DNA of 64,000 nt from assembly GCF_028621895.1 (NCBI RefSeq), contig NZ_CP117520.1, forward strand, positions 1-64,000. Reading direction: 5' to 3'. How positions within the stretch are numbered: the first letter of the stretch is position 1; each line of letters opens with the position of its first letter. The position numbers were made by a program, and so were the translations under genes. The DNA comes from Acinetobacter sp. GSS19. GTDB lineage: Bacteria > Pseudomonadota > Gammaproteobacteria > Pseudomonadales > Moraxellaceae. Under the pieces are notes generated by a model. The model saw nothing but the letters and a program-made list of their open reading frames with translations. It searched no databases and was not told the origin of the DNA. This document shows, in pieces, positions 1 to 10,117 of this stretch.

Positions 1-1251
1 TCGATTTTATGTTGTGGGATTTGGCTTTGTGCTGGCCGACATTCCTAGCATTTTTGTTGCCGCGCCATTTTTCTCCGGCTTCACAATGGTACAGTATTGT
101 CTGGACATTTCTCAAGCTGATACGGTGATTGCACCTGCGGACTTTTTCTGTTGTTTGAAGCCGAGAATGTATTTGTCCATGCGGGCGAGTTCTGAGCTTT
201 AACGGCAGACGTGTTCTTCCGTTGAACTCCCTGAAGGCACTCAGAAACTGACGTTTACTTCCGGAACCACAGGACAGCCGAAAGCGGTTTGTTTAAGTAG
301 CGGACAGATTCTACGTGTGGCAAAAGCACAGAGTGAAGCGATTACCCCAGATGATCCGCAACATCATTTGGCGATCATACCACTTGCGGTCTTACTCGAA
401 AATATTGGCTGTTATGCCATTTTGCTTCGTGGTGGTTCGGTTGAATTGGCACCAGCTTGGCGGTATTGGGCTTGCAAGGTGCAAGCGGACTGAACCTCGC
501 ACTTTTATTTTAGTCGGTATTTGCAGCAGTCCAAACCGCATAGCCTAATTCTGGTGCCACAAATTTTGAGTGCCTTAGTTCAGGCAATACACAACGAACA
601 CTTTAAATCCACAAGATTTCCGCTTTGTTGCGAAGTGGGCGGTGAGCATATCAATCCCGAACTTTTTTGGCTCGGGCCAAAGCCTGTGGTCTGCCAGTTT
701 TTGAAGGATATGGCCTATCTGAATGTGCTTCGGTGGTGGCGCTGAATACTTTGCAACAAAGTAAAGCAGGCAGTGTAGAGCAAGCGGCACACGCATGTGC
801 AGGTCAAAATTGCGGAAGATGGAGAAGAGTGGTGGCGGGCAACCGCTGTCTGGGCTATCTGGATGCTGAAAATCAACCGGATGCCTGTGGCCAACCGGAG
901 ATTTGGGTCATTTTGATCAAGAGGGCTATTTATATATTCACGGCCGGAAAAAACATCAGTTTATTACTAGTTTTGGTCGTAACGTCAATGCGGAATGGGT
1001 GGAAAGCTTGTTAGGCCAAACCGGTGTGATTGCCCAAGCCTTCGTTTATGGAGAGGCCTTGCTTGCGGAAAACTATGCCTTGCTTTGGCCTGTTAAAGCC
1101 AGTGCCACCGATCAGGAGATTGCCCAAGTGGTTGAGCGTGCAAATGCCCAGCTTCCTGACTATGCCCAGATCAAGCATTGGATCCGCTTGTTTGAACCTT
1201 TTAGTCCTCTACAACCAGCTCGCGACCTCTAATGGACGGCTCAAGCATTGA
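1..1251 (+). CDS. AMP-binding (acyl/aryl-CoA ligase-like) protein, 5' truncated and frame-interrupted
   Basis: The window opens inside this gene. Pieces in different frames read as one ANL-superfamily adenylating enzyme: the signature TSGTTGQPKAV near 257-289, GYGLSECASVVALN near 690-750, then GDLGHFDQEGYLYIHGRKK near 895-955 and a C-terminal domain to about 1251. Such enzymes activate a carboxylic acid with ATP for transfer to CoA or a carrier; the substrate cannot be told here. At least five frame changes occur in about 1.2 kb. It is followed at 50 bases by a TenA/haem-oxygenase-like gene and then a dehydrogenase, suggesting one operon acting on a shared acyl substrate (inference). Confidence 0.75.
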
Positions 1252-1302
1252 GGCGATTGATAACTCGCTTTCAACATAATTTTGTTTAAATTTAGGAATA
1301 CA

Positions 1303-1973
1303 ATGATGAAATTCTTCGACAAATTACAGCAAGCAACAGCAGAGCAACGTCAAACTCTTTTAGCCACGTCGGTGATTCAAGATGCGCTCAAGTCATAGCT
1401 CTCTTTAGAACAATACTGCGCATTTTTAACCCAAGCTTATCATCATGTGCGTTTTACCGTACCGTTGATGATGGCTGCAGAAACAAATTTGCCAGAGCGT
1501 TTGTCCTGGTTGCAGCCGGCGGAGGATTTGTGAATATATTGAAGAAGAAGCGGGCCATGAACAATGGATCTTAAATGACCTGAAAGCGTGTGGTGTTGAT
1601 CCCGAACAGGTCAAAAACAGCCGCCCAAGCTTGCCAATCGAACTGATGGTGGCCTTTTTGTTTGACCAAGTTCGTCGTGTCAATCCAATTGCCCTGTTTG
1701 GTATGGTCAATGTACTGGAAGGAACCAGTGTATCGGTTGCGACAGAAGCTGCAGATAAAATCCAGCTTGGCATCTCAAACTGCCGAATCAGGCCTTTAGT
1801 TATCTGAAATCGCATGGCAGTCTGGACATTTCACGCCTATGCAACATTTTTGAGAAGTTGATGAATCGGGTCCAAGATGAAAAAAGACCAGCAAGACATC
1901 GTTTCACTGTTCAAAAGTGGTGTTTAAACTTTATACCGAAATGTATGAGCAAAGTGCCACAGATCAGCCATAA
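1303..1973 (+). CDS. Iron-containing redox enzyme / TenA-haem oxygenase-like protein (frame-interrupted)
   Basis: Starts at ATG 1303 after a weak AGG. Readable segments give MMKFFDKLQQATAEQRQTL, then YCAFLTQAYHHVRFTVPLMM, EEEAGHEQWILNDLKACGVD and FLFDQVRRVNPIALFGMVNV. The spacing of H and E residues (YHH, EEEAGHE) is that of the all-helical haem-oxygenase-like diiron or TenA fold, and about 223 residues is the usual length. Frame changes lie near 1398, 1533, 1770 and 1850-1920. The function is unknown; position between an AMP-binding protein and an SDR points to modification of an activated fatty acid (inference). Confidence 0.65.
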
Positions 1974-1997
1974 ATTTGCCGCTTAAGGAGTGAGAAT

Positions 1998-2799
1998 ATG
2001 CAGCTTTCCAAGGCACAGGTATTACTGACTGGGGCAAGCAGTGGAATCGGTTTAACACTGTGTGCGGCATTATGCATAGAAAGGTGCTAAAGTCGCCTTG
2101 CGGTGGCTCATGTACCCAAGTTTTGGGAATCACTGGCTGCACAATATCCAGCACAGCTGGAAATTTAACAAAACTGATTTATTGCAAGCTACGGATTTGA
2201 TGAAAGTCGTGGAAATTGCACTCAAAAAGGCGAATCTAAATACCTTGATTCGTACGGCGGGGCTTAATCATTTTGCTTTAGCAGAGCACCAATCTGCAAG
2301 AGCAAATCCAAAAACTGGTCCAGTTAAATGTCACGACACCGATGATCCTGACATCGGCGTTGATTAGAAAACTGAAAAGAGTCAACCTGAGGCCAAGATT
2401 TGTCAATGTGGGGTCAATTTATGGTTCATTATTGGGTTTTGCTGGCTACACCAGTTTTATTGCGCGACCAAGTTTGCAGTGCGGGGGTTCTCGGAGGCTT
2501 TACGGCGTGAGCTGGCTGACACAACGGTTTTGGTGCTTTATGGCTGGTGGCCCGCGTGCCACCAAGACCAGTATGGTCTACATCTGCTGCCCAACAATTA
2601 ACGCAAGCGATGGGGGCAAAGAAGATTCTCCAGAATTTGTAAGAAGAATATTATTCAAGCCATTCAGCAGGATAAACAAAATATTTATCTGGGTTGGCCA
2701 GAGCGAGTGCTTTGTACTCATTAATTCGATTGTATGCTGCATTTAGTGGATCAGGGGTGAGAAAGCATTTTGCCCTTAATCCGCCAGTTGAGTCAGTAA
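1998..2799 (+). CDS. SDR family oxidoreductase (frame-interrupted)
   Basis: ATG at 1998 is preceded by a good AAGGAG at 1984-1989. The N-terminus MQLSKAQVLLTGASSGIG contains the TGxxxGIG dinucleotide-binding motif of classical short-chain dehydrogenases. Later pieces read VNVGSIYGSLLGFAGYTSF, with Ser and the YxxxK-like region near 2440-2475, and a C-terminal LGWPERVF near 2690. At least four frame changes interrupt it. The predicted role is NAD(P)-dependent reduction of a carbonyl or oxidation of an alcohol, third gene of the set that begins with the AMP-binding protein. The stop is set at TAA 2797 from the best-matching frame; the exact end is uncertain. Confidence 0.65.
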
Positions 2800-2978
2800 A
2801 AGTACAATAGAGTAATAGCCAGTTTTTATGCAGAGTTTTGTTCGAAGATCCGTGAAAACGGGTCTCTTTGTCCCCATGATGTGGATGGGAAACAAGGTAT
2901 TTGTCGGCTGTCATCAGTTTGGCAGCTAAATCAGTCTATGTAATAGCATATTGAGTTTAATATTATTTTTTTGAATAG

Positions 2979-3007
2979 AAAAAGCCCAACGTCCTGTTGG
3001 GCTTTTT
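2979..3007 (+). terminator. Rho-independent terminator after the SDR gene
   Basis: A 12-base stem (AAAAAGCCCAAC / GTTGGGCTTTTT) with a five-base loop and a T tract. It closes the first three-gene set. Confidence 0.85.
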
Positions 3008-3084
3008 CGTATTTACTGCTTAGGTAGGGCTGCTGTTCTACCTCACTTTCCTGGTGCTGGAACTTATCATTTTTGTTTTTTGTT

Positions 3085-3185
3085 CCGGAACATCCTGTTC
3101 CTGTATGACTTCATCATAAGCAAAAAATAGTTGTTGCCCTAGCCGCAAAATCCCTAAATGCATGTGCGCCATTGCTTACAAAAAT
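3085..3185. repeat. Dispersed intergenic repeat D, copy 1
   Basis: The segment beginning GGAACATCCTGTTCCTGTAT matches 17892 onward (GGAACATCCTGTCCCTTTAT; about 24 of 27 over the best block), and the likeness continues for about 100 bases. Both copies lie just past a terminator. On the minus strand each copy opens a short frame starting M-A-(H/Y) and containing QDVP, so a small decayed or real protein is possible (3038-3172 here, 44 codons). Confidence 0.55.
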
Positions 3186-3240
3186 GGCTAAAAGTTATCC
3201 CATTTTTATCAGCAGAAATTGAGGGTGATTTCTACCCTGA

Positions 3241-3363
3241 GCATCTGATGGAATCAGGAAAAATATAAAATAGACTATTTTTAAACAGATTGACTGACGA
3301 GAGATGTCAGAATTGAATATAAAAAAATGACTTGTTTCTAAATCAGTTTTTCGGGGTTGCGTC
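3241..3363 (-). repeat. Dispersed intergenic repeat A, copy 1
   Basis: The reverse complement of this stretch aligns over its full length with 33429-33549. Shared blocks include GCATCTGATGGAATCAGG against CCATCTGATGGAATCAGG, GAGATGTCAGAATTGA and GACTTGTTTC. The two copies are in opposite orientation and 30 kb apart. No coding potential is evident; it could be a MITE-like or structured intergenic element. Confidence 0.6.
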
Positions 3364-3410
3364 CTCGATTTCTTATTGCATAGACATTTTAATTGGCGAG
3401 ATAACACAAT

Positions 3411-3436
3411 AAAACCGAGTCATTCGACTCGGTTTT
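3411..3436. terminator. Terminator between repeat A and purC
   Basis: A hairpin AAAACCGAGTC / GACTCGGTTTT with a four-base loop, T tract on the plus strand and A tract on the left. It lies 20 bases past the purC stop on the minus strand, where the same palindrome also gives a U run, so it can serve purC. Confidence 0.8.
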
Positions 3437-3455
3437 TTTTATTTGGCTATTCAGA

Positions 3456-4206
3456 TTAGATATCTGAAAGGTCGATGCCGATTACACGGGCAGCCACTTC
3501 TTCGCCCTTATATGCTTCAACCACACCGCCTAAACCTTGACGGAAACGGTCTTTATCGAGTTTTTTCTTGAGTGTCTTTATCCCACAAACGGCAACCGTC
3601 TGGAGAGAATTCATCACCCAATACGATACGGTCGTGAAACACACCGAATTCAAGTTTAAAGTCAACAAGTAGCATGTTGCCTTCTGTCGAACAAATCTTT
3701 GAGCACTTCGTTCACTTCATAAGTGGGATCTTTCATTTGAGCCAACTGTTCCAGCTGTTGCCCAACCTAAAAAACAATTGCTTGAGATTCGTTGACCATT
3801 GGATCATGCCCAACGCATCATCTTTAAGAACAATTCAAATGTCGAAGTGGGGTCAGTTCTTTCACCTTCTTCTACACCAAGACTTGTCGGCACAATGAAC
3901 CCACCCAGCATAATTACAGATGAGCACATTCAACCGGAATCATTTTTAAGTTTTTCACTAACACTTCCTGGTTTGGTGTTAGCAGTTTCTCAAAGTGAGT
4001 TTCGATACCCGCTGCTGCCAGTTTTCCATGATGAAGGCATTGAAGCGGTTGTTCACCTTGCCTTTGCGATCTAGTTGTTGTTTCGATCTTTTCGCCATTC
4101 AGAACGCAGAGGCATCATCACGAAAGACTAAATCAGGTGGTCGGCAGAAGTCTGTTTCATAAACAGATTTTGCTTTACCAGTATAGAGCAAGGCTTGTTT
4201 TAACAT
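3456..4206 (-). CDS. purC: Phosphoribosylaminoimidazole-succinocarboxamide synthase (frame-interrupted)
   Basis: SAICAR synthase joins aspartate to CAIR with ATP in purine synthesis. Read across frame changes the product begins [19 protein letters not shown], with the glycine-rich GKAKSVY typical of the family, then [36 protein letters not shown], the region FELFFKDDALGDPM and the end [19 protein letters not shown]. Length is about 239-250 codons, as in other bacteria. Indels lie near 3570, 3690, 3755, 3880, 4010 and 4100, many at runs of A or C. PurC is normally essential for purine prototrophy, so the breaks are probably sequence errors. Downstream of bamC, as in Escherichia coli. Confidence 0.9.
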
Positions 4207-4237
4207 AGGGAACCTTTTTCCAAAATATGCCTAATGA

Positions 4238-4849
4238 CTAGGCTGGCCAATTTTGATAAATCTGGGCTACAGCAACAATTCCCGCAGCTTTTTTCGCGCT
4301 CGGCAAAACTGTTGTCAACATCAGTGAAGACCGCTAGATTATGACTTGAACCAACAGACGTCAGTCTTAACACATAGGTTTTGGTTATCGAGCTTCAGGG
4401 TGACTTCATACCCATTTTGCTTTGGCCAACGATGGTATAGTCAAGGCTACTGAGGGTGGCAAGTGTATATTGCCAAATTGTAGCAGAATTTCCTTCGATT
4501 TTAAGCAACGGATTTTGATTTCCGTCGGTGACCAGCTGCGGACGCCCAACCGTATCATTCTGTTCAGATACGGTATTGTTGATTTGTGCAGCATTTGGAC
4601 GTGGCATTTCAAAACGGTTGCCGCGTGCATTGCTGTAGTTTGGAGCATTCTGTAACGCCAGTGGTTCGACCAGTGGCGCAGGGTACAATGGTGTCACTGG
4701 CCGCACTAACGCACCTTCAGGATATTTTAGCGGTTCAAGTGTTGTGGTGTATTTGTAATCCAGCGAGCCGTTATTAATGGCCAGATGACTACAACCCGCT
4801 AAGCTAAAAAAACTGAAAGTGCAAGGGTTAAACCAGTACGTAATTGCAT
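4238..4849 (-). CDS. bamC: BamC-like outer-membrane assembly lipoprotein (frame-interrupted)
   Basis: Starts at ATG 4849. After one correction in a T run near 4808 the N-terminus reads MQLRTGLTLALSVFFSLAGC, a lipoprotein signal peptide with lipobox LAGC. The middle is a proline-rich stretch (ALVRPVTPLYPAPLVEPL) like the unstructured region of BamC, followed by LLKIEGNSATIWQYTLATL and TIVGQSKMGYEVTL of the helix-grip domain. It is about 200 residues, shorter than the 344 of Escherichia coli. Family knowledge: an accessory lipoprotein of the BAM beta-barrel assembly machine. Its place between dapA and purC is the conserved order and supports the call. Confidence 0.75.
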
Positions 4850-4866
4850 AATGTTGTGCTCTTATA

Positions 4867-5766
4867 TTAAATCACACCTGCGGCCTGAAGCGCTTCGCGT
4901 AATGGTGTGCGGTATTGTTCTGCAAGTGGCGTCAATGGTAGACGGATGCCGGTACCAATCATGCCCATTTCATGGAGTGCCCATTTCACCGGAATCGGGT
5001 TGGATTCACAAAATAGAATATTGTGTAAATTTGCAACCTTATTATTCAGTTCTTCTGCCAGAGTGGCATTTCCTGCAAGCGCAGCAGCACAGATCTCGCT
5101 CATGATTTTTGGCACAATGTTGGCAGTCACAGAAATGTTGCCTTTCGCGCCTAATCCCATCAATTGATATGCCGTGGCGTCATCACCTGAGTAAACGGTC
5201 ATGCTCTTGCCTTGTAGGCCTTTTGATCAGTTGCTGGCCACGCGGAACATCACCAGTAGCATCTTTAATCCCGATGATTTGTGGAATATCGGCCAAACGG
5301 ATCACGGTTTCATTCAGCATATCTACACCGGTACGGCCTGGTACATTGTACAGAATCTGTGGAGATCAACGGCTTCCGCAATGGCTTTATAATGCTGGTA
5401 TAAGCCTTCTTGGGTCGGTTTGTTATAATAAGGTGTCACTAAAAGTGCAGCATCCGCGCCCAGTTGTTTTGCTTCTTGAGTCAGTTCAATCGCTTCATGG
5501 GTTGAGTTGGCACCCGTACCGGCAATGACCGGGATACGTTTGTTGGCCACACGAATGATTTCTTTGATCACTTGGGTGTGTTCAGCCATGCTTAAGGTAG
5601 AGGCTTCGCCTGTGGTACCTACCGCGACAATACTGTTGGTGCCTTGCTCAATATGCCATTCGACCAGCTTCTCGAGACCCTTCCAATCTACGCTGCCATC
5701 TTCGAACATACTAGGGGTGACGATTGCGACAATTGAGCCTTGAATGGTCTGTGCTTGCTGAGTCAT
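4867..5766 (-). CDS. dapA: 4-hydroxy-tetrahydrodipicolinate synthase (frame-interrupted)
   Basis: Condenses pyruvate with aspartate semialdehyde in the lysine and diaminopimelate pathway. ATG at 5766 gives [18 protein letters not shown]; the motif GTTGEASTL (pyruvate-site TT pair), [18 protein letters not shown] and [20 protein letters not shown] follow. The Schiff-base lysine segment GIKDATGD is in the interrupted middle (5230-5320). The C-terminal half reads [19 protein letters not shown] and ends AAGVI. Frame changes fall near 5212 and 5335, and one extra serine sits after IVTP. Length matches the usual 292-300. First gene of the minus-strand dapA-bamC-purC run. Confidence 0.92.
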
Positions 5767-6515
5767 TTTAAAAAAAAATATCCTATTTATCCATCCGAAT
5801 GAGAGTGAAAAGAGGGGACTGGATGGTTGCAGTATTTTTGAATTCAAGCTAGTATCAACAAGACGATGCCTATTGAATAATGCTTACTTCCAAATTATGA
5901 CTGATGAATCGGGTGGAGAACAATATGCTTTTAGTCAAAGCGCTTTTTTAAAACTTTAAAAAAGTAACAATAAAAATAGTTTAGCTGTTAATGATCCGTA
6001 AATTTTAAGGTTTTTTTCAGGCCCATCAAAACCGCTGATGTATAGGCTTTTAACTCGGTTAATACAGGACTTTAGTGGTAGGCTGGCTTGAATATGACCA
6101 GCTTTTCTGTGTATCTAATGCGTGGGTTTTGATCTTTAAAATTTATATGTTATAAAGATGAGCCTCAGCACAATTAGCCAATTAATAAACCTAATAATTT
6201 TTCTTTAAATGATCACTAAAATAAATCCTAATAATTGTTTTTTAAATACTAATTAGAAAATCTATTTCAGGTATAAAAAATATGAAATGGTGATTGAAAT
6301 CACATCATATTCTTTTAGTTTTTGCTCAGAATTCAGATTTTATTCTATTGCTTTTTTGCCTATCTTTTCAGCTCCAGTTAAAATGAGAAAGTTCCATTAT
6401 CATCCGAAATAATCCTTAATTTTCTAAAACTTATTGGTAGAAATTAATTCTGTTTGGGCTCTTCGTAGATGATTGCTCGCTCATCTGAATACTGATTAAA
6501 ACAAGGAATTCTCCA
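5767..6515. other. Gene-free AT-rich intergenic region
   Basis: About 750 bases between the divergent dapA and aromatic-acid carrier. Very AT-rich with no credible frame, hairpin or RNA gene seen. It presumably carries the promoters of both genes. Confidence 0.5.
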
Positions 6516-7804
6516 ATGGAAAGATCAGGTAACAAACATTCCGTTATTACTGTCGCGATCTGTTTTTTGATCAAAAGCGGTTATTGAAGGCCTGGATATT
6601 CAGGCTGCGTGGGTGCATTGCTGCCAAAGGGATTAGTGAGCATTTTCGCACTGGATAAGTCACAATTGGGTATTTTCTTCAGCGCAGGGATTCTGGGTCT
6701 ACTCCCAGGGGCGTTGATTGGCGGTCGTTATGCCGACCGTATTGGCCCGTAAAAAGTCTTGATCTGGTCGGTTGCCACCTTTGCTGTATTTACCTTATGT
6801 ACCGTATGGGTAAACGAAAGCTTCACCAGCTTCGGCGGTGGTGCGTTTCCTCGCCAGTGCAGGCTTGGGTGCTGCGATGCCGAAGCTTGGTTGCTTTGGC
6901 AGCTGAGTCGGTACGACCTGAAAACCGTGGCCGTGCCGTGGGTCTGATCAACAGCTGCGGGTATGCCAGTGGGTGCATAATTTTATCCTATATTGCCAGC
7001 CTGGATTTCGGTACAAACTGGAAAAACATTTTCTATCTCGGTGGCTTATGGCCACTGGCATTGGTGGTTCCGCATTGATGATGTTGTTGCTGCAGAATCA
7101 CGTTGAGTTCTTGAAAGCACCAGGACAAACAGCAAGCGGCTGAGCCACAAGGTTCTTTCTAAAGACCTATTCAACAGCGAAAACCGTCTGCGTACTTTGC
7201 TGCTCTGGGGTAGCTATTTCTTGACCTTGATGGTGGGTTTACATCATGAGCCGAGGCTGGTTGCCATCGTTGTTTATGGAACTTGGTTTCTCACGCAAAG
7301 AAGGCAGTACCAGCACAGTTAACAGCCTTCATGATCGCAGCAGCACTTTCGGTACGGTGATCCTAGGCATGCGCTGACAGACCGCTGGAAGAAAGCCTAC
7401 GTGATTGACCCCTGATGTACGGTGGTATTACGGCTGGTCTGTTTGGCTTAGATGCAGCAGTTTCATTGACCAACATGTACTGGGCAGCGGCATTAACAGG
7501 TGCATTCGTCATTGGGTGCCAAGGTGTACTGTATGCGTTCCGGTAGTATCGTGTATCCAACCAATGTGCGTGCAACAGGAATTGTAGAGGTATGGCTTCT
7601 GCAGTCGGCCGTGTTGGTGCAATGCTCGGACCAGCAATTGCGGGTCAATTATTAGCTGCTGGTTTCGAGGTGCTGCTGGTGTCGTTTCTGCTGCGATTCC
7701 ATGTATCATCGTGTCTGCAGTCCTGATGTTGTTGGTGGTACAGTAACTTGCCGAATCAGGCTGCTGCAACTCAACCTGCACAATCTGGTTTAGAAACTTC
7801 ATGA
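6516..7804 (+). CDS. Aromatic acid:H+ symporter family MFS transporter (frame-interrupted)
   Basis: ATG 6516 follows AAGGAAT. Pieced together it reads GLDIQAAGVAAKGI, FFSAGILGLLPGALIGGRYADRIGRKKVLIW (the MFS motif A GGRYADRIGRK), PENRGRAVGLI, ESREFLKAPGQ, TDRWKKAYV and YPTNVRATGIGMASAVGRVGAMLGP, ending QAAATQPAQSGLETS. This is the AAHS family (PcaK, BenK, MucK, MhpT), about 425 residues with 12 membrane spans, importing aromatic acids with protons. The substrate is not assignable from sequence alone. More than eight frame changes. No catabolic genes lie beside it. Confidence 0.8.
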
Positions 7805-7839
7805 TGATTGCTTGCTGAATGCAGCAAGCTCACATGATC

Positions 7840-7870
7840 AAAAAGCCCGCGATCCATCCGTGGGCTTTTT
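7840..7870 (+). terminator. Terminator after the AAHS carrier
   Basis: Stem AAAAAGCCC / GGGCTTTTT with a 13-base loop and T run, 36 bases past the stop. Confidence 0.8.
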
Positions 7871-7959
7871 GCTGAACAAAATTGCCGATTAATGAGGTTT
7901 CAGATTTCATCCTGACCATGCTAACAATACAGACCATGACTGAATAAGGATCAGCTGCT

Positions 7960-8587
7960 ATGAAACTGTCCAAGCATGATGCGTTAATCGTGGTCGATGT
8001 GCAAAATGGCTTTACCCCAGGCGGGCAACTGGCCGTTGCCGGGGGAGATGAAATTATTCCCCGCATTCATCAGCTGGCACATTGTTTTGACAATATTATC
8101 CTGACGCAGGATTGGCATCCTGCCAACCATGTTTCTTTCGCGGTCAACCATCCCGGTCAACAGCCCTATGACAGTATTCTTTTGCCTTATGGTACGCAGG
8201 TGCTTTGGCCGGTGCATTGCGTACAGGGCACGGCAGACGCGGAATTACATCCAGACCTTGATTTGCCGAAGGCTGGCTGATTATCCGTAAAGGCTTCCAT
8301 CCTCAAATTGACAGCTATTCAGCCTTTATGGAGGCAGACCGACAGACCAGCACCGGACTGGCAGGCTATTTGAGGAACGTCAGATTGATACGGTATATGT
8401 AGTTGGTTTGGCGACTGATTTTTGTGTGGCCTGGACGGCACTAGATGCCCGAAAATTGGGCTTTCATGCCTATGTGATTGAAGATGCTTGTAAAGGGATT
8501 GACCTAAACAGCTCGCTGGCCGAAGCCTGGCAGCGTATGCAACAACAGGGTGTGCATCGTATTCAGTCCACAGATCTTTGTGCGTAG
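7960..8587 (+). CDS. pncA: Nicotinamidase (frame-interrupted)
   Basis: Hydrolyses nicotinamide to nicotinate for NAD salvage. ATG 7960 gives MKLSKHDALIVVDVQNGFTP, with catalytic Asp in VVDVQNGF; TQDWHPANHVSFAVNHPGQ carries the metal-binding DWH and H residues; VLWPVHCVQGTADAELHPDL is the conserved VHCVQGT; VVGLATDFCVAWTALDAR contains the nucleophilic Cys. Lysine of the triad is in RKGFHPQIDSYSAF. About 208 residues, the family norm. Frame changes near 8276 and 8371. It ends QSTDLCA at TAG 8585-8587. Probably monocistronic, followed 150 bases on by an MFS gene. Confidence 0.9.
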
Positions 8588-8736
8588 TGGAAATTTTATT
8601 CAGTATCTACAGCCTTGATATAAAAAATGATGATGTGATTGCTGTTGCTTATTTGTTTAATACAACAGTGCTGCTTATAGTGATTTCATGCCATCTGTCT
8701 TCAGAATGAATGAACTGCAATTGATAGGAAATCTGC

Positions 8737-9948
8737 ATGTCCATAGCTGTATCTGCCTCTCCGCATACTGAACTGTCACGCGGCTTTGTACTGATTATGT
8801 CTCTGGCCTGCGGGCTATGTGCCGGTGCTAACTATTTTAACCAGCCGCTGATTTATGCGATTGCCACAGACCTGCATACGACGACTACACAGGCCGCATT
8901 AACGGTGGTTTTGGCTCAGGTGGGTTATGGTTTGGGATTGTTGTTTCTGGTGCCCTTGGGGGACTTGCTGGAAAAACGACGTTTTATTATCAGTCTGATG
9001 GTACTCAGTGCCACGGCGCAAATTCTACTTTCCTTGAGTGACAGTTTAGCTCTGCTGTATAGCATGACTTTGGGGGCTTCCTTTTTTTCCATCGCGGCAC
9101 AGGTACTGATTCCATTTGCTGCGACGCTCAGCCCATCCCATAAAAGTGCTGAAATTGTGGGGGTACTGATGAGTGGTCTGGTCATGGGTATTTTGCTGGC
9201 GCGTACTTTTGCCGGTTTTATTTCGACCACTTTATCCTGGCACTATGTGTATTTGCTGAGTGGCATGTTTACACTGATGTTTGCTGTCGTGATGTGGCAC
9301 AAGTTACCCACGACCCAGCCGAACCGGGAGTTGAAACTGCTGGGAATTTACCGCTCCTTGATCGAGCTGGCTTATCAGCAGCCACATTTGATCCGGCGTG
9401 GCATTGCGGGTGGATTGGGTTTTGGGATTTTGGCCATGATCTTTACCACCATGACTTTTATCCTGGCCAATCCTCCATATCTGTTTAATGAGTTTCAGAT
9501 CGGGTTGTTCGGTTTGTTGGGCGTGATTGGAATTTTGCCACACGCTGGTCAGGTAAAACCATCGGGCAGGAAAGAAAACTTCGTTGCTATCTTATGTAGC
9601 AGTCTGTTGTTACTCGGCTGGATTCCGTTGGCATTTGCCCGCATGAATCTTGGTCTGTATGCACTTGGGGTATTGATGTGTTATTTCGGTTTGACAGCAT
9701 TTCACGTGTTGAACCAGAACTTGGTTTACCGGATTTCCATCCAGGCACGTTCCCGCATTAATGCCGTTTATATGACTCTGTATTTCTCTGGGGCGGCATT
9801 GGGATCACTGTGTACGGTGTATGCCTGGGCACATTGGTCATGGCCGGGCTGTGTACTCTTGGGCATTGTGTATGGCAGTCTGATTCTTGCCATCGACCGT
9901 TATGATTTTCGTCAGATGCGACAGGCCGATTCATCTTCTGTCTCATGA
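8737..9948 (+). CDS. MFS transporter (YgaY-like)
   Basis: 403 residues starting MSIAVSASPHTELSRGF, with about 12 hydrophobic segments and the loop PLGDLLEKRRFI corresponding to MFS motif A. Central linker KLPTTQPNREL. The general fold is a proton-coupled efflux carrier similar to YgaY/YnfM-type proteins; the substrate is unknown. Residues around 9535-9585 (GILPHAGQVKPSGRKEN) look foreign, whereas the plus-two frame of the same bases reads FATRWSGKTIGQ, a normal inter-helix loop, so two compensating indels are likely here. Standing alone between pncA and the efflux operon. Confidence 0.8.
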   Translation: MSIAVSASPHTELSRGFVLIMSLACGLCAGANYFNQPLIYAIATDLHTTTTQAALTVVLAQVGYGLGLLFLVPLGDLLEKRRFIISLMVLSATAQILLSLSDSLALLYSMTLGASFFSIAAQVLIPFAATLSPSHKSAEIVGVLMSGLVMGILLARTFAGFISTTLSWHYVYLLSGMFTLMFAVVMWHKLPTTQPNRELKLLGIYRSLIELAYQQPHLIRRGIAGGLGFGILAMIFTTMTFILANPPYLFNEFQIGLFGLLGVIGILPHAGQVKPSGRKENFVAILCSSLLLLGWIPLAFARMNLGLYALGVLMCYFGLTAFHVLNQNLVYRISIQARSRINAVYMTLYFSGAALGSLCTVYAWAHWSWPGCVLLGIVYGSLILAIDRYDFRQMRQADSSSVS

Positions 9949-10117
9949 CGGGATGAGTCTTCTGCTGCATGAAAAGTCATAAAAATCTGTAGGGCTGACA
10001 CATCGTCGAAATGAAATTGCAGGCGGCATCTGGCTTCAAATTTGTTATAGTGCAAATAATCATCAATACGCAATAACTTGCTGCTTCATTTAAGCATTAA
10101 AAAATAAAGACAACAGC

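Noticed and set aside
2651..2914. Minus-strand open frame of 87 codons beyond the SDR gene
   Set aside because: Overlaps the SDR C-terminal codons, no ribosome site, and composition matches a shadow frame.
8661..8677. ACAACAGTGCTGCTTA as another copy of the 20-base palindrome
   Set aside because: Matches only 12 of 14 bases in one half and is not inside a transposase; consistent with chance.
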